Below are positions 41,261 to 52,239 of a DNA stretch of 64,000 nucleotides, one piece after another; the first letter of the stretch is position 1, and every line of letters starts with the position of its first letter. The translations under genes were made by a program, and so were the position numbers. Source of the stretch: Rhipicephalus microplus. Taxonomy: Eukaryota; Arthropoda; Arachnida; Ixodida; Ixodidae. The notes beneath the pieces were generated by a model. The model did no database searches and was not told the origin of the DNA. It was given only the letters and a program-made list of their open reading frames with translations. Location of the stretch: contig NC_134710.1 in NCBI RefSeq assembly GCF_043290135.1, forward strand, positions 12,787,321-12,851,320, given 5' to 3'.

Positions 41261-43933
41261 CTACATGTTAGCAATGGTACGTATTCTGCCTCCAACAATA
41301 CCTATTTTTTGCGCACTAGAAAGGTAGTTGAAAAAACGATACGATCAGAGTTGCATGTTTCCGCATTGAATGCTTACGTGTCAGAATCAGTGGTTCCTAA
41401 AGGTCTCATGATTGTGCATCATCCAGCCGTTAAATTGTCGCCCACTCACCAAGCAAAATGGGACGATGCACTAAAGAATGCGTCCTTGAATTTGACCCGT
41501 ATCATCCTAAATCACTATGAACACTCAGCAAAATCTTTGTCGAACACTGTACGACAACTGCTTTCCCAATCAAGGTTATCATCAGAACAAGTAATACTTC
41601 TCGATGAGTATCGGCTTAAGAAACGAGATGAGATTGTCAAGATTAAGATGAGCAAACTTGCGCGTGATAATGTACCTATACCGGCCTCTCTGACGACTGT
41701 CGCGTCACGGGCTACGTCAAGAACTTCCTGTAGAACATCCGAGCATGATAACATAGTAAACCTTTCCAATCACTGTTTGTCAGATGACGAGAAGTCTGTA
41801 TTATCACGTGGCCTCAATTTTTGCCCCGCTTCCGGTGGGTATAACGAATTTCAGTTCCTACAAGATTTAGACAACTTCGCCCGCAACATGAGGCTTCGAG
41901 AATTTTTCTATAATATGCCTACGTCGAGTACTTCTACTGCTCCTTTGTTTTCGAATAAGCGATGGACACCTCCAATTCAACGCGAGAAATGCCTAGATCT
42001 TTACATTGAAGCGGTCCAGCGAGATCTACTCGAAGCATATCAAAAACAACAACCATTTAAGAGCAACATTTCTATTAAGGAAAAGGAGGCAATAAAGAGC
42101 TTGGCTAACAATACCGACATTGTCATCAAGCAAGCAGACAAAGGAGGCGCCATTGTTCTTATGAATCGAGTTGACTATATTTCAGAGGCTTACAGACAGT
42201 TACGAAATGACACCTTCTACAGACGCTTGGAAATGGACCCCACTAACGATTTTAAATGTGTCATCAAAAAAGAATTAGAACAACTCGTGGCAGATAAAAA
42301 GTTAACAGTCAAGGACCTATCTTTCTTGCTCCCGCTAAGTCCTTCAGCAGGAAGGTTTTATCTACTACCCAAAATTCATAAGACAGGCAACCCCGGCAGA
42401 CCAATAGTTTCGGCTATCGGTTCCGTAACTGAGAAGATTTCCAGTTTTGTTGACACCCTCATTAGCCATATTCCGCAAACTTACCCGTCCTACATCAAAG
42501 ACTCAGGCCAATTCTTGAGCGACATTGCCGATTTAATTATTCCTGAAGGATCCCTCTTGGTTACTCTGGATGTTTGTTCCCTATATACAAACATTCCACA
42601 CAAGGACGGAATCGAAGCTGTTCGTCAGGAATACGAGCGTTCGGCCTCCGACCATTCTATAGATGGCGCAACATTAGCAACATTATTGAAATTAATTCTT
42701 CAATACAATAACTTTGAATTCAACGATGACCATTTCGTACAAGTGAACGGGACTTCCATGGGGACTAAAATTGGCCCCAATTACGCTAATATCTTCATGG
42801 GTGTGCTGGAGAAAGAATTCTTGAGTAGTCAAACATTAACGCCACTTTTTTATAAAAGGTACATTGACGACATCTTCCTGATTTGGGAACACGGGGAGCC
42901 TGCATTACTTTCATTTATAACAGCGTTCAACAATGTTCACAGTTCCATATCATTCTCCCATTCATTCTCGGACAAGCGCGCAGATTTTCTTGACATTACT
43001 GTTTTTTTGCGGAACGGCAGACTAAGCACCACGCTTTTCAAGAAGCCCACAGACAGGCACCAATATCTTCATTTTCACAGTAGTCATTTAAAGCACTGGA
43101 AGACCAGCATTCCATACAGTCAGGCACTCCGTTTCAAACGCGTTTGTACACATGAGTCTGATTATCACCAGAACTGCACTTCCCTGAGGGAATCTTTAGT
43201 TAAACAGAATTATCCTGTCCGTCTCGTAGAAGACGCTTTCAAAAAGGCTGACCTCGTCGAACGCAAGACCTTATTAAAGGCACCGAAAAAGACTGCCACC
43301 TCACGCCTAACCAACCTGGTCCTCACTCATTCAGCTTCGGCTCCCAGAGTAAACTGTATTCTTCAAAAGCATCATAATATCCTCTTGCAAAGCCAACGTC
43401 TCCGAACAATCTTCCCGATTCCACCTAAAGTAATCTACAGACGCTCTAAAAATTTACACGACTTAGTCACATCCTCTAAAGTTACTAAACCGCAATATTC
43501 GGGTTGCCATCCATGCAATAAATCACGCTGCAAAATTTGTGCACATATGACAACATCACTTTCAGCTCAGAGTACCGCCTCCGGTTTCAGTCTTAAAATA
43601 AAGGGTAACTTTTGCTGTTACACATCGAACGTAATCTATCTTCTGGAGTGCTCTGTATGTGGTATGCAATACATTGGACAAACCGAGACCAGCTTTCGTC
43701 TACGTTTTAATAATCATAAAGCACACGCGATTTCCCTTCCTAACTTACCGTTATCGAAACACGTTGCGCTTCCAGGTCATTCCTTCAGCAAGATAAAAGC
43801 TACAATTCTAGAGTCAGGCTTTAGCTCCCATCGTGACAGAGAAGTCCGGGAATCATATCTCATCCACAAATTCAGTACCATTGCTTTCGGTCTCAACGAA
43901 AATCCCGGCACCTTAACGTTCTTGCGCCAGTAA
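41261..43933 (+). CDS. PLE ORF2 (RT and GIY-YIG), intact, in frame with ORF1
   Basis: 890 codons from the UGA to TAA with all catalytic motifs present. The section beyond 42877 is unique in the right contig and supplies what the N gap removes from 31899-33515. Confidence 0.92.
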   Translation, partial: LHVSNGTYSASNNTYFLRTRKVVEKTIRSELHVSALNAYVSESVVPKGLMIVHHPAVKLSPTHQAKWDDALKNASLNLTRIILNHYEHSAKSLSNTVRQLLSQSRLSSEQVILLDEYRLKKRDEIVKIKMSKLARDNVPIPASLTTVASRATSRTSCRTSEHDNIVNLSNHCLSDDEKSVLSRGLNFCPASGGYNEFQFLQDLDNFARNMRLREFFYNMPTSSTSTAPLFSNKRWTPPIQREKCLDLYIEAVQRDLLEAYQKQQPFKSNISIKEKEAIKSLANNTDIVIKQADKGGAIVLMNRVDYISEAYRQLRNDTFYRRLEMDPTNDFKCVIKKELEQLVADKKLTVKDLSFLLPLSPSAGRFYLLPKIHKTGNPGRPIVSAIGSVTEKISSFVDTLISHIPQTYPSYIKDSGQFLSDIADLIIPEGSLLVTLDVCSLYTNIPHKDGIEAVRQEYERSASDHSIDGATLATLLKLILQYNNFEFNDDHFVQVNGTSMGTKIGPNYANIFMGVLEKEFLSSQTLTPLFYKRYIDDIFLIWEHGEPALLSFITAFNNVHSSISFSHSFSDKRADFLDITVFLRNGRLSTTLFKKPTDRHQYLHFHSSHLKHWKTSIPYSQALRFKRVCTHESDYHQNCTSLRESLVKQNYPVRLVEDAFKKADLVERKTLLKAPKKTATSRLTNLVLTHSASAPRVNCILQKHHNILLQSQRLRTIFPIPPKVIYRRSKNLHDLVTSSKVTKPQYSGCHPCNKSRCKICAHMTTSLSAQSTASGFSLKIKGNFCCYTSNVIYLLECSVCGMQYIGQTETSFRLRFNNHKAHAISLPNLPLSKHVALPGHSFSKIKATILESGFSSHRDREVRESYLIHKFSTIAFGLNENPGTLTFLRQ

Positions 43934-44300
43934 TATGTCATGCGCATTGATCACCTTTTATTATTATATCCTTGAAAATTGTCCGTAACAGTGTAGGTGC
44001 TGTTTTTCACGTGTTAATTTTCTGTTATCGGTGTTTTTTTTTTTTCGTCACCACATGAGCTGTCAATTGCTGTTGAATCTTCTTGTTACGCGAGTATGTT
44101 ACTGACGAACAGTATGTTGATACATTTTGAACGCATTTTTTCCACGTGTATTGATTGTACCTATCTACAATCCATGTGACCAACTGGCATATAAGTGGTT
44201 ACCATTGCTGTGTTTTGTTTCATTCTGACGAAGGCCGGGCCCACGGTCGAAACGTCAAGTAAAAAATCTTTTCACTTGTGAGTCAAACTCCTTTTATTCT

Positions 44301-44304
<4 letters not shown>
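43934..44304 (+). repeat. Penelope pseudo-LTR, right outer copy, truncated
   Basis: It ends TTTTATTCTCCTAT and runs into (TA)n. It lacks the last 30 or so bases (TCCCGGATCCGGCG onward) found at the left outer end, so the two outer ends stop at different points, both at an AT-compatible position. Confidence 0.82.
44225..44256 (+). ncRNA. Hammerhead ribozyme core, right outer pseudo-LTR
   Basis: Complete core as in the other copies, 48 bases from the end of the element. With the internal copy it could release a monomer-length RNA from a tandem transcript. Confidence 0.85.

Positions 44305-44339
<35 letters not shown>
44303..44339. repeat. (TA)n tract at the right end of the Penelope composite
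   Basis: About 36 bases of pure TA between the element end and the CGACTATTTGCC start of the next repeat. Confidence 0.93.
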
Positions 44340-44342
<3 letters not shown>

Positions 44343-44585
44343 CTATTTGCCAGCTGCCAGCTTGTAATACGTTCACGTGCTACGTGACGCCCAACAGGCT
44401 CATAAAGAGTGTGCCACACTCGCCGCCATGGCTACAGGTGGCGCTGACTGACACTGCCACGTTTAAATTCACATATATACCCAATAAAAGGGGGGGGGGG
44501 CGAGGATAGCCGCAGTGGTAGCTCCGTGGTAGAGCATTGAACGCGTTATTCGAAGGTCACAGGTTCAGTTCCTCGTACTTTTTTT
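44340..44585 (+). mobile_element. Composite repeat with tRNA-like 3' part (family C), copy 2
   Basis: Same order of words as the copy at 16055-16280, including ACATATATACCCAATAAAAG, a G9 run, then a tRNA-like segment GTGGTAGCTCCGTGGTAGAGC and GGTCACAGGTTCAGTTCC. It directly adjoins the TA tract. Confidence 0.65.
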
Positions 44586-45824
44586 TTCAAGAACTCATTA
44601 GCACGAGTTCTCGAGAATTCAGATTTAGTGTTGAGGAGCTAATATTTTTTTTGTTTTGTACTGAACAAGATGTTTGTTAGAGTACTTTTCAATGAGTTAT
44701 ACTTCAGTTTTATTTTCGATAGCAAATACGAACCATTTTCTAGTCTTTGTAGTTATAAGTCAAGTGCGACGTTTCAGTCACGAGGACAAAAGAAATTTAA
44801 AGTTTTTCTGAGCTATCCCGAGCGTTGTAAATAAAGCCTATAGCAGTGCGCTCGCGGTCCATCACACGGCTTCTTTAACATTTCGCGGGCTCTTTTCAAC
44901 GTGGAAAAAATAACAGCGCGAGGCGTATCGTACACGAAACAATTTAGTTGGTGGTTTCTCAAAGTGCTCTACATCTCCGTGTTCATATTTTGGGTTTCCA
45001 ACCCATAAATAAAATTTAGGTAATTAAAAATTAATATTAATTAGTATGGGCAGAAATAAAAATAGCCTGAGTACCTACAGGCTAGTGGAAGTAGTGTGCG
45101 TTTTGTTCAATTCGCCTCCTAAGTGCCTTTCACTTTCCAATTCTTGGCTCAAGTTATCTGGGACACCCTGTATAATATCAATAATATTGTGTTTAAACAA
45201 AAAATCGATCCCTTAAACTTACCCTTTAACACGGAGAAACTTCAGTGCACTTTGAGAGAGTGCACTCCGCCCTTAGTGTCTTTCGTACGCTGTCACACAG
45301 GAACACTTGCTACAAAGTGCACTTTCTGGTGAGTGCGTTTGCCACTCACTTCGCTGTGACAGAGTGCTAGCCTCGGTAGCAAGTGACTCGTAAATAAAAA
45401 AAATATAATCGTAGGTCGAGGCTATAGCATTAATTAAAGTATTGATTTCGTTATCAAAAACATTCCTAATATTTAAAGTGTAAGACACGTGGAAAACTAC
45501 TCGGCTATTCTCATTCTCAGGCAGTGCACAGCCACGACCGCCAGAGGAATGCACAAAACAGGCCATGCAATCGCTGCAGTCACCGTGTTTCCACGTGAAG
45601 TTTCGTTTAACATTACTACTGAAAAAAAAAACATTGCCTGAAATAACTAGTATCTGCTGCGCTACCTCGTTGCCATCGTCAGTAACATCATTTATAAAGT
45701 ACACTTTCCTTCTTCGTGCAGAAGAATGCTGCCAAAGTGACACTCTGGAGGAGTTAGTGCACCCGCTCAAAATGACCCTCAATTTGCCCGTGTGACCGGA
45801 GTGTAACAGCAACATCTTATCGGT

Positions 45825-46015
45825 ACTTACCTACGAAGCAGAAATTCGAAAGCTCACAAAGAGAGTTCAACTTAGATTTAGGACAACGCAGAGGCCAATG
45901 TAAAAGAAAATTATAGGTGTAACTAAGAGTCAGGAAGCGAGAAGAGTGCGTCAGGGAACAAACGGTTGTTAAGGACATCTTAGTCGATTGGGGCGAGAAA
46001 AAAATTCACGCATCT
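45825..46015 (+). mobile_element. RTE-type LINE 3' piece, part 1
   Basis: GGTACTTACCTACGAAGCAG to the AAATTATAGGTGTAACTAAG and CAAACGGTTGTTAAGGACAT words follow the same order as the RTE copy at 53138-53310. The match breaks near 46015 and resumes at about 46655. Confidence 0.65.
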
Positions 46016-46654
46016 CCAGGAAATGAATTATGACGAGGGATTGAATCTCTAGGTATCGCACGGGTAAGTAATCGTTCGTTACCCGAGAGTTGCTCCGTAT
46101 AATTTCAACTCAGTGACATAAAGTGACAAAGAGTCAACGATAAAGCTAGGTCCTAAGGTCCATAATGTTTATGGTTAAGATGATGACTAGTATAAAACGT
46201 GTCTGTTTGTAGGTGATTCCTATTGTTTGGTCACATTTGCGATGAATGTTCATCTATTCTAAATCCACTTTTTTTATTCACACGCGCGCATATGTTTTGA
46301 CTTTATTGTTCATATATTTTGACAGTGGACAGGAAGAGTCGACGACAAAGCGAGGTTTTTTATGCCCACTAGGGGTGCGTTGATTTCGCCTATTAGTATA
46401 TAGAGTTTGCGCTCGTAGGAGGTTCTTATCGTTCTGTCGCAATGAGGATTTATATTAGCTTAATGTTAAATTTTTGTCATATGCTATGACTGATGGGTGC
46501 CTAAATATTGTTTTTTACGGTGTTGTAGCCTCTTATTTTGTTCTGATTAACTTCGTTCTTGTTTACCTTCTGTTAACTTTGTTCACTGTGCTGTGCCGTG
46601 CGCACAGACGCCAAATGAATGGACAAGCCTCGTCAATATAAGCTGCTCTGACCC

Positions 46655-46885
46655 AAAAATGGACACATGCAGGGCATGCAGCGCGTATTCAGATAACCAC
46701 TCGTCTTCAAGTGGGACATGGATTCCAAGAGAAAGTATACACGCGAGAGGGAGACAGGTAGTTACGTGGGCAGACAAGATTCAGGGCTTTGTAACGTGGC
46801 TGCAGCAAGCACAGGACCGGGTCGGTTAAAGGAACGTGGGAGAAGCCCTGAGATGGAGCAAGTGGGCTGATGATAATGAAGGGAG
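46655..46885 (+). mobile_element. RTE-type LINE 3' piece, part 2
   Basis: AAATGGACACATGCAGGGCATG through GGGAGACAGGTAGTTACGTGG and CAGCAAGCACAGGACCGGGT continue the RTE 3' end (compare 53315-53570), closing with a GATGATAATGA tail. About 640 bases of unrelated sequence separate it from part 1. That is either an insertion or the result of two separate fragments. Confidence 0.65.
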
Positions 46886-48178
46886 GACAAAACACGAAGC
46901 CGCTGTCACGGCAGTGCATTTTGGGGTATTTGAAGCATTCCAGAGGGGTACACATAGCTGGGAGCCTTAGTTTAAAAGGGTTCTTCAAGTGGTGTCCATG
47001 CACCCACGATTTAGTGTGCTCACGAGACCACAAATTAGGGTTACTATACAGTTACTCTAGAGGTAGCATATACAATAACTATACCACGAATGTTTACTGG
47101 AAGACCTCTATCGGCGCTCTTAGAAGCAAAACTGCAACTGGGTGCAAAAAAAACCGCCCCCCCCCCTCCATTCCGTGCTCGAGCAAACGCGGTTTCCGGC
47201 CGAAATAAGTAGCTCGCTAGGTACGTACTGCAACAGAAAACACAAGATGTAAAGTTTTTGTGTCAGTACTCTGTCGAGCTTTTTGTTTATTAATACTTTG
47301 GAGCTATAGATAGTGGTGGTTTTCCTGAAATTTGAAGTGAGAGGTAGGAATCATGTAAAAAAAATGCATATGCTTACGTTTGTCGAACCAATACTGCATG
47401 AAGTATAGCAGTAAATCGCTCGCTGAGGAGACATGCAGTGCGATGCCGCTTGTTAAATAATGTTGTTGAAACGTTCAAACTTTGATAAGAACCGGCCTGA
47501 GAAGTCGCCCTAGGTGTCCATTCGCCTAAAATTGTAAAGGAAATATTTTCAAAAAGCCTTGAATGCATCCACCCAACGTTGTTTGGTTGTGCACACAGTT
47601 GAATAGATAACAACTACTCATAAAAAGCTGCTGCCGTGCAATCTCCGAATTGAAGATTCAGTTAGGTTCGTTCCATATGCAAGCAGGTTATGATGTTTTG
47701 CCATATAGCTATGTTGCTTACCTTCCCCGTTAGAAGCTGGTTTTCGAATCCCGGTGACTGCGCGCAATGGGCACTCAATGTGCGTATTCTGTAAACAGTA
47801 GCATCTCTATGTTCCTTTATTGTTCACATACACAAAGGTCCTGGGGCGTTTTATAGAGCGTTGACAGCCATACCTTTAGATAAGAGCGTGCTTGTTTTGT
47901 TACGACGCATACGAGCAAGATGTGTCCGAGTCCTTATCTAATAACTTCCGTTACATGTGCAAAAGGTGTACAGTCTCAAAAATGAAGCTCACCTACAGTT
48001 TTTTTCGAAGGCTCTATGAAACGTTTGGTTATGTTATTAACAAGCGTGTACCACGTTGGGCCACTGATGACGTGGCGCTGAGGTATTTACAAGTACCAGC
48101 TGATTACACAGGCCAGATAATATAGATGTGTACGAAAAACTTACAGTACCCTGGCTATGCATGAACAATGTGGTTGTT

Positions 48179-48376
48179 ACCCGCCACGGTGGTCTCGTTG
48201 CTATGGTGCTCCACCAATGACTCGAAGGGGGCGGGATCAATGGGGACGAAAATTCTACAGGCCTGTGTACTTAGACTTAGGTCAGGCTAAAGAACTCCAG
48301 GTGGTGAATATTTCCGGCGCCCTTCACCGCGGCATCTCTTATAATCATGTCGTAGTTTCGGGACGTTACGAATTGT
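48179..48376 (+). mobile_element. Ruka-like SINE, copy 4 (diverged), next to an exon
   Basis: ACCCGCCACGGTGGTCTCGT, AGGCCTGTGTACTTAGACTTAG and the ATCTCTTATAATCATGTCGTA and GGGACGTTA words follow the SINE body order with many changes. It ends about 27 bases before the exon at 48404. Confidence 0.7.
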
Positions 48377-48403
48377 TATTATTAACGACATGTTTGTTCC
48401 CAG

Positions 48404-48504
48404 GTGGTTCTGCTGCACCGTTGGCCAATGTATCGTGACAGCGTATTCTTCTTCGCAAGCGTCGTTATACTATTGGCTGCCCTGCAGGACGAAGCCGTCA
48501 GCCG
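48404..48504 (+). CDS. NCKX-like (SLC24) exon: membrane segments after alpha-1
   Basis: The acceptor is TGTTTGTTCCCAG and the donor is CCG|GTGAGTGCC. Phase 0 in, phase 2 out. It reads V-V-L-L-H-R-W-P-M-Y-R-D-S-V-F-F-F, then A-S-V-V-I-L-L-A-A-L and Q-D-E-A-V-S-R. SLC24 proteins have a W-P-(L/M)-x-R-D motif followed by a membrane helix and a D-x-x-(V/I) turn at this point, right after the L-F-A-G-K end of the preceding exon. The split arginine codon is completed by the A at 58990. Confidence 0.85.
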
Positions 48505-49920
48505 GTGAGTGCCACGTCATGTTGTACTCGGACTTTCAATCACATCCGAGCCACTGTTTACTTATTCTCAGCAGACTGATTGCAAAGGGTAGATAATTCA
48601 TCGTATATATGCCCCCCTTCAATTTTTTTAACTGGCAAAAAACAAAATGTACAAATGTAGGACTTTCAGAAAATAAGCGCCATCATTAGAGGCTACGGAA
48701 ACATAGCTGGGGCACATTATTTCATCCAGTATTTAAATCAGTATTTTCTTGGTGCACTGTATATCTTAGGTTGTTCGTTGTCACGAGTTGATTTGTGAGA
48801 GTATTCTGACCCAGGCATTCATATGCAATCGATCCCTTTTATTGCTATGATTAACAGTCTCTGGAAAAGTTCATTGGTATGAGCTGTTATAGATAGACTG
48901 TGACAGTGAAATTTCAACGACAAAAGCACTTCGCCAAAGAAAAAAAAAAGCCGAAATACAAGCCTCAAACATTTATTTGCGTTGGAAGCTTTCTTGGCCG
49001 GCCACTCAAAAAAGCTTCTAACTGCAAGTTTCTAAGATCGTCTCGGCGGCTTCTCCTTCCTGTTTTCTGAAATGTGTTCGTGAAGCTTTACTAAAGAAAG
49101 CGCCAAAAGAATGATGCTCCCTAAGGAAGCAATAAGCAATGTGTCCAGTCGTCATACCCAACACACAGGGGTTATACTCATTCTGCGAAGACTCTACCGA
49201 TTGCTCCTTGAAAGCGGTCTCGCATCGGTGCTCGCGCGTCGTCTATATATAGTAGAGGTCTTGAATGTGAGAAAGAACTCACGAAAAAAAAGTACGTTTC
49301 GTCAAATGTTCAAGTACTGCTGCGTACAAATTTCCGCTGCGCGACGGCATCGGAAAAAGGGGCCGTTATATTGATTACTGTTAGTAGAACACGCTTTGTC
49401 CATCGGAATTCTGACAGGCTCTTATTTGCCATATCACTGCAATGAATACACGTGTGAACCATTGCTGGAAAACGCGTGTATCTTGCGAAAAAGTCAAGGT
49501 GGCTCGGGAACTGGCTCAGTCTATGTATATAGATAAATTTGGTAATAGGTGCACCAGCGTTCATTCCTTGGCAAATTATCAGAATGAGTATACCTGTATG
49601 GTTGGTAGGACGGAATGAAGTGGTGCTCGTACAAATCGTGTTATTTGACTTTATTTTGTCGTGTACGAATTCTTAAGGGCTAAGAAATATAGTTCTCGGA
49701 AAAATAAAATTCTATTGCGAGTGTGCGCTTATCGGCGTCCTGTGTTGTGGTAACATGGTCAACGCCTCCTTCATTTCTTTCAACGCCAGTGCAAACGCGC
49801 GCTTCTCAACGGGAGCCATCGGTCCGCGCCTTAGTTCAGAGAGTTGTCGTGATGTGACGCTACGATATGGGTAGCGCTGCTTGCGTCGCACGTGCTTCCA
49901 ACCGCAGAGTTTCCTAAAAT

Positions 49921-50335
49921 TAACTAGAGGGGACTCTGGCGCTGCGATCGTTCAGCGACCATGGGAATGATGGGTAGTACACAGATTTGCCTAGTCTTCG
50001 TACTTACGGATGGCGAATCGTACTTGCGGCTACGTTTATTGCTGCCTTTAGGTTTTGTTTCTAAAGAAAGATTCAACCTTTTTGAGCTTCGTGACTCGAT
50101 TTGGAAATGTAAGTCTAAAAGAATAAGAGGGTGAAGTGTAACCGCTGAACATTTGCTAATATTTGTTTCGTGAGAAAACAGCTCCAAGCCACACAAACGC
50201 GCACGGAGCCGAAAGCAGGCCTGAAGTACAAATATTAGACAAATGTGTGTACTACCCATCATTCCCATGCTCGCTGAAGCGCCGTGCGTTGCAGCTCCCA
50301 TAAACACTAGCGCCAGAGTTCTCTCTAGTGTATAT
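49921..50335. mobile_element. Inverted-repeat DNA element (MITE-like), about 415 bp
   Basis: The left end ACTAGAGGGGACTCTGGCGCT and the reverse complement of the right end (ACTAGAGAGAACTCTGGCGCT) match closely. A second matching block inside, CATGGGAATGATGGGTAGTA, is at 49958-49977 and reversed at 50251-50270. No transposase is encoded; the minus-strand open frame across it is a shadow. Target-site duplication is not clear. Confidence 0.75.
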
Positions 50336-50762
50336 TAGGAAACTATATGCTTCTAACGCTTTCCCCCGTAGATGCGATAGACGTGTTTCCCTCTCACAAT
50401 GTCCGACATCTGTCAGATTTGTTCCTTCATGCTGCTTCTTTGTGGCTCGAAGCAGTGCTGCCACCGCGTCACAGAGCAGTGCATGCAAAAGCGTTGCAGG
50501 GACGCTTACATACTGGTTGCCCACATAACGCCACGAACGGCGACACGCTATCTTAAAGCGCCATATAGTAAAGCGCCACAACTGAACAAAAAATTAGTTC
50601 ATAAGATTTCCGCCGTGAGGGATTGGATGAGGGGTTCTATCCCCCATGACCGCTAAGCACACACGAAGGCTAGGCGATGGGCGAGAGCAGCATGGCTAGA
50701 GAAGAGGTTGGTGAACGGCTGCATGAATCGGGTGCATCTGGCTGGCATTGATAAAATAGAAG

Positions 50763-51003
50763 AGCCCCGCCGCGGTGGTCTAGTGGCTAAGGTACTCGGC
50801 AGCTGACCCGCCGGTCGCGGGATCGAATGCCGGCTACAGCGGCTGCATTTCCAATGGAGGCGGAAATGCTGTAGGCCTGTGTACTCAGATTTAGGTGCAC
50901 GTTAAAGAACCATAGGTGATCTAAATTTCCGGAGCCCTCCACCATGGCGTCTCTCATAATCATATCGTGCTTTTGTAACGTTAAACCCTACATATCAATG
51001 AAA
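50763..51003 (+). mobile_element. Ruka-like SINE, copy 5 (near full length)
   Basis: CCCCGCCGCGGTGGTCTAGTG head, GGTCGCGGGATCGAATGCC B-box region, full body with GTGCACGTTAAAGAACC, and an ACATATCAATGAAATCAA end. It is the best preserved copy in the window. Confidence 0.88.
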
Positions 51004-51984
51004 TCAAAATAGAAGAGGCGTTGACAAGGTAAATGCAATCTCATATTCGGGTAGCACGGTAACGTTAAAAAGTATATGCTCAAGCTAAATGTCCCTATTG
51101 ACGCCTTTCGGTTTAATGTGTATTTAAGCTGCATTCACACTAGGGTTACGTGACAATGATTTAGGGCTGCCGACTGTCTTGGGGAGCGTCTCTTGTCGTG
51201 TCGCCGTCCTATTTACACAGCGACGACGCCAACAGTCGGCCGATGATCCATGGAAGACTATGTTGGTGCCATGTCGTACTTACAGCCTTTCCTCTCCCAA
51301 ATGTTTAGTCACACTGGAGGCAACAGCGACTGAACTTGCACGAAGAAATTGGAACAGGGCAACACATGCTCCTCATTTTCAGCCATCTTCCTCTGAAACT
51401 TTGGAACTTTATTTATTTCAACATTCTAGATGCTGAGGGCCGTGGTCAAAAAGCCTCTAATGGCCCGGGCTTGACTGGGACCACTACCCCTTACAAATGC
51501 GTGGCATAGACAACGTTCTTATTGCAATAAAAAAGTTTGGCGACAGTTAATGCAAGTGAAAGATAGCATAAAGATATAAAATGATCAACTCAAAAAGTGA
51601 AACCGGAAAAATAAATTGATTGTAATTTTCTATAAATACGAAAATTATTAATATAGTGTAATGATACAAGTATACGTGATACCCATGTGATAGCCATGTA
51701 ATAAGAGACGCTAAATGTATTGCAAATAAACGTAGGTGTAAGTTTACTCAGATGACAGATACTGAATTCAAGTGAAACGGCAAGAAAAAGCGAAACATTT
51801 CTTTGCCGTATTTGGTGCGTGTATGTGGGATGAACGTGTGATTAAAACAGGTGTTATGAACAACTTTGAGGGGATTCAGAAAGGCATTGGTTTCTAAAAA
51901 GTTATCGCATTCTAATCCTGCGTTGTAGCGTTTCACAAGCATTGTGCGGTAGTATTCTGGTATAGTTAGTAGGTTCTTTTCCTG

Positions 51985-52048
51985 AAGTAAGTCCTATGTC
52001 ATAGTCATATTCATATGTCATATGTCATATGTCGTATGTCATATTAGA
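51985..52048. repeat. (TCATATG)n short tandem repeat
   Basis: About six TCATATG-like units with small variants (GTCATATTCATATGTCATAT then GTCATATGTCGTATGTCATA). Confidence 0.8.
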
Positions 52049-52239
52049 TATATTCAAAACCAGCGGTAATGGCATGCCCGGTTCACCCACGATCGAGTGG
52101 AGACAACTCTTCGTCTTCCTCGTCAGGCACACACGCGGGTCGCCCCCTAGAATATCAATATACATGCATGTAGCATAACCCCCGGCGGCGTAAGCACCGT
52201 CTCGGCACATTTAGATGTCAACCTCACTAGGATGTCAAC

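Noticed and set aside
22350..44304. Large set of 63-100 codon frames opposite ORF1 and ORF2
   Set aside because: They are antisense shadows repeated identically with each copy and lack any motif.
45273..45815. A 180-codon minus-strand frame
   Set aside because: No recognisable domain; composition is irregular, and the surrounding GTGAGTGC/AGTGCACT words recur at 62555-62700, suggesting repeat DNA rather than a gene.
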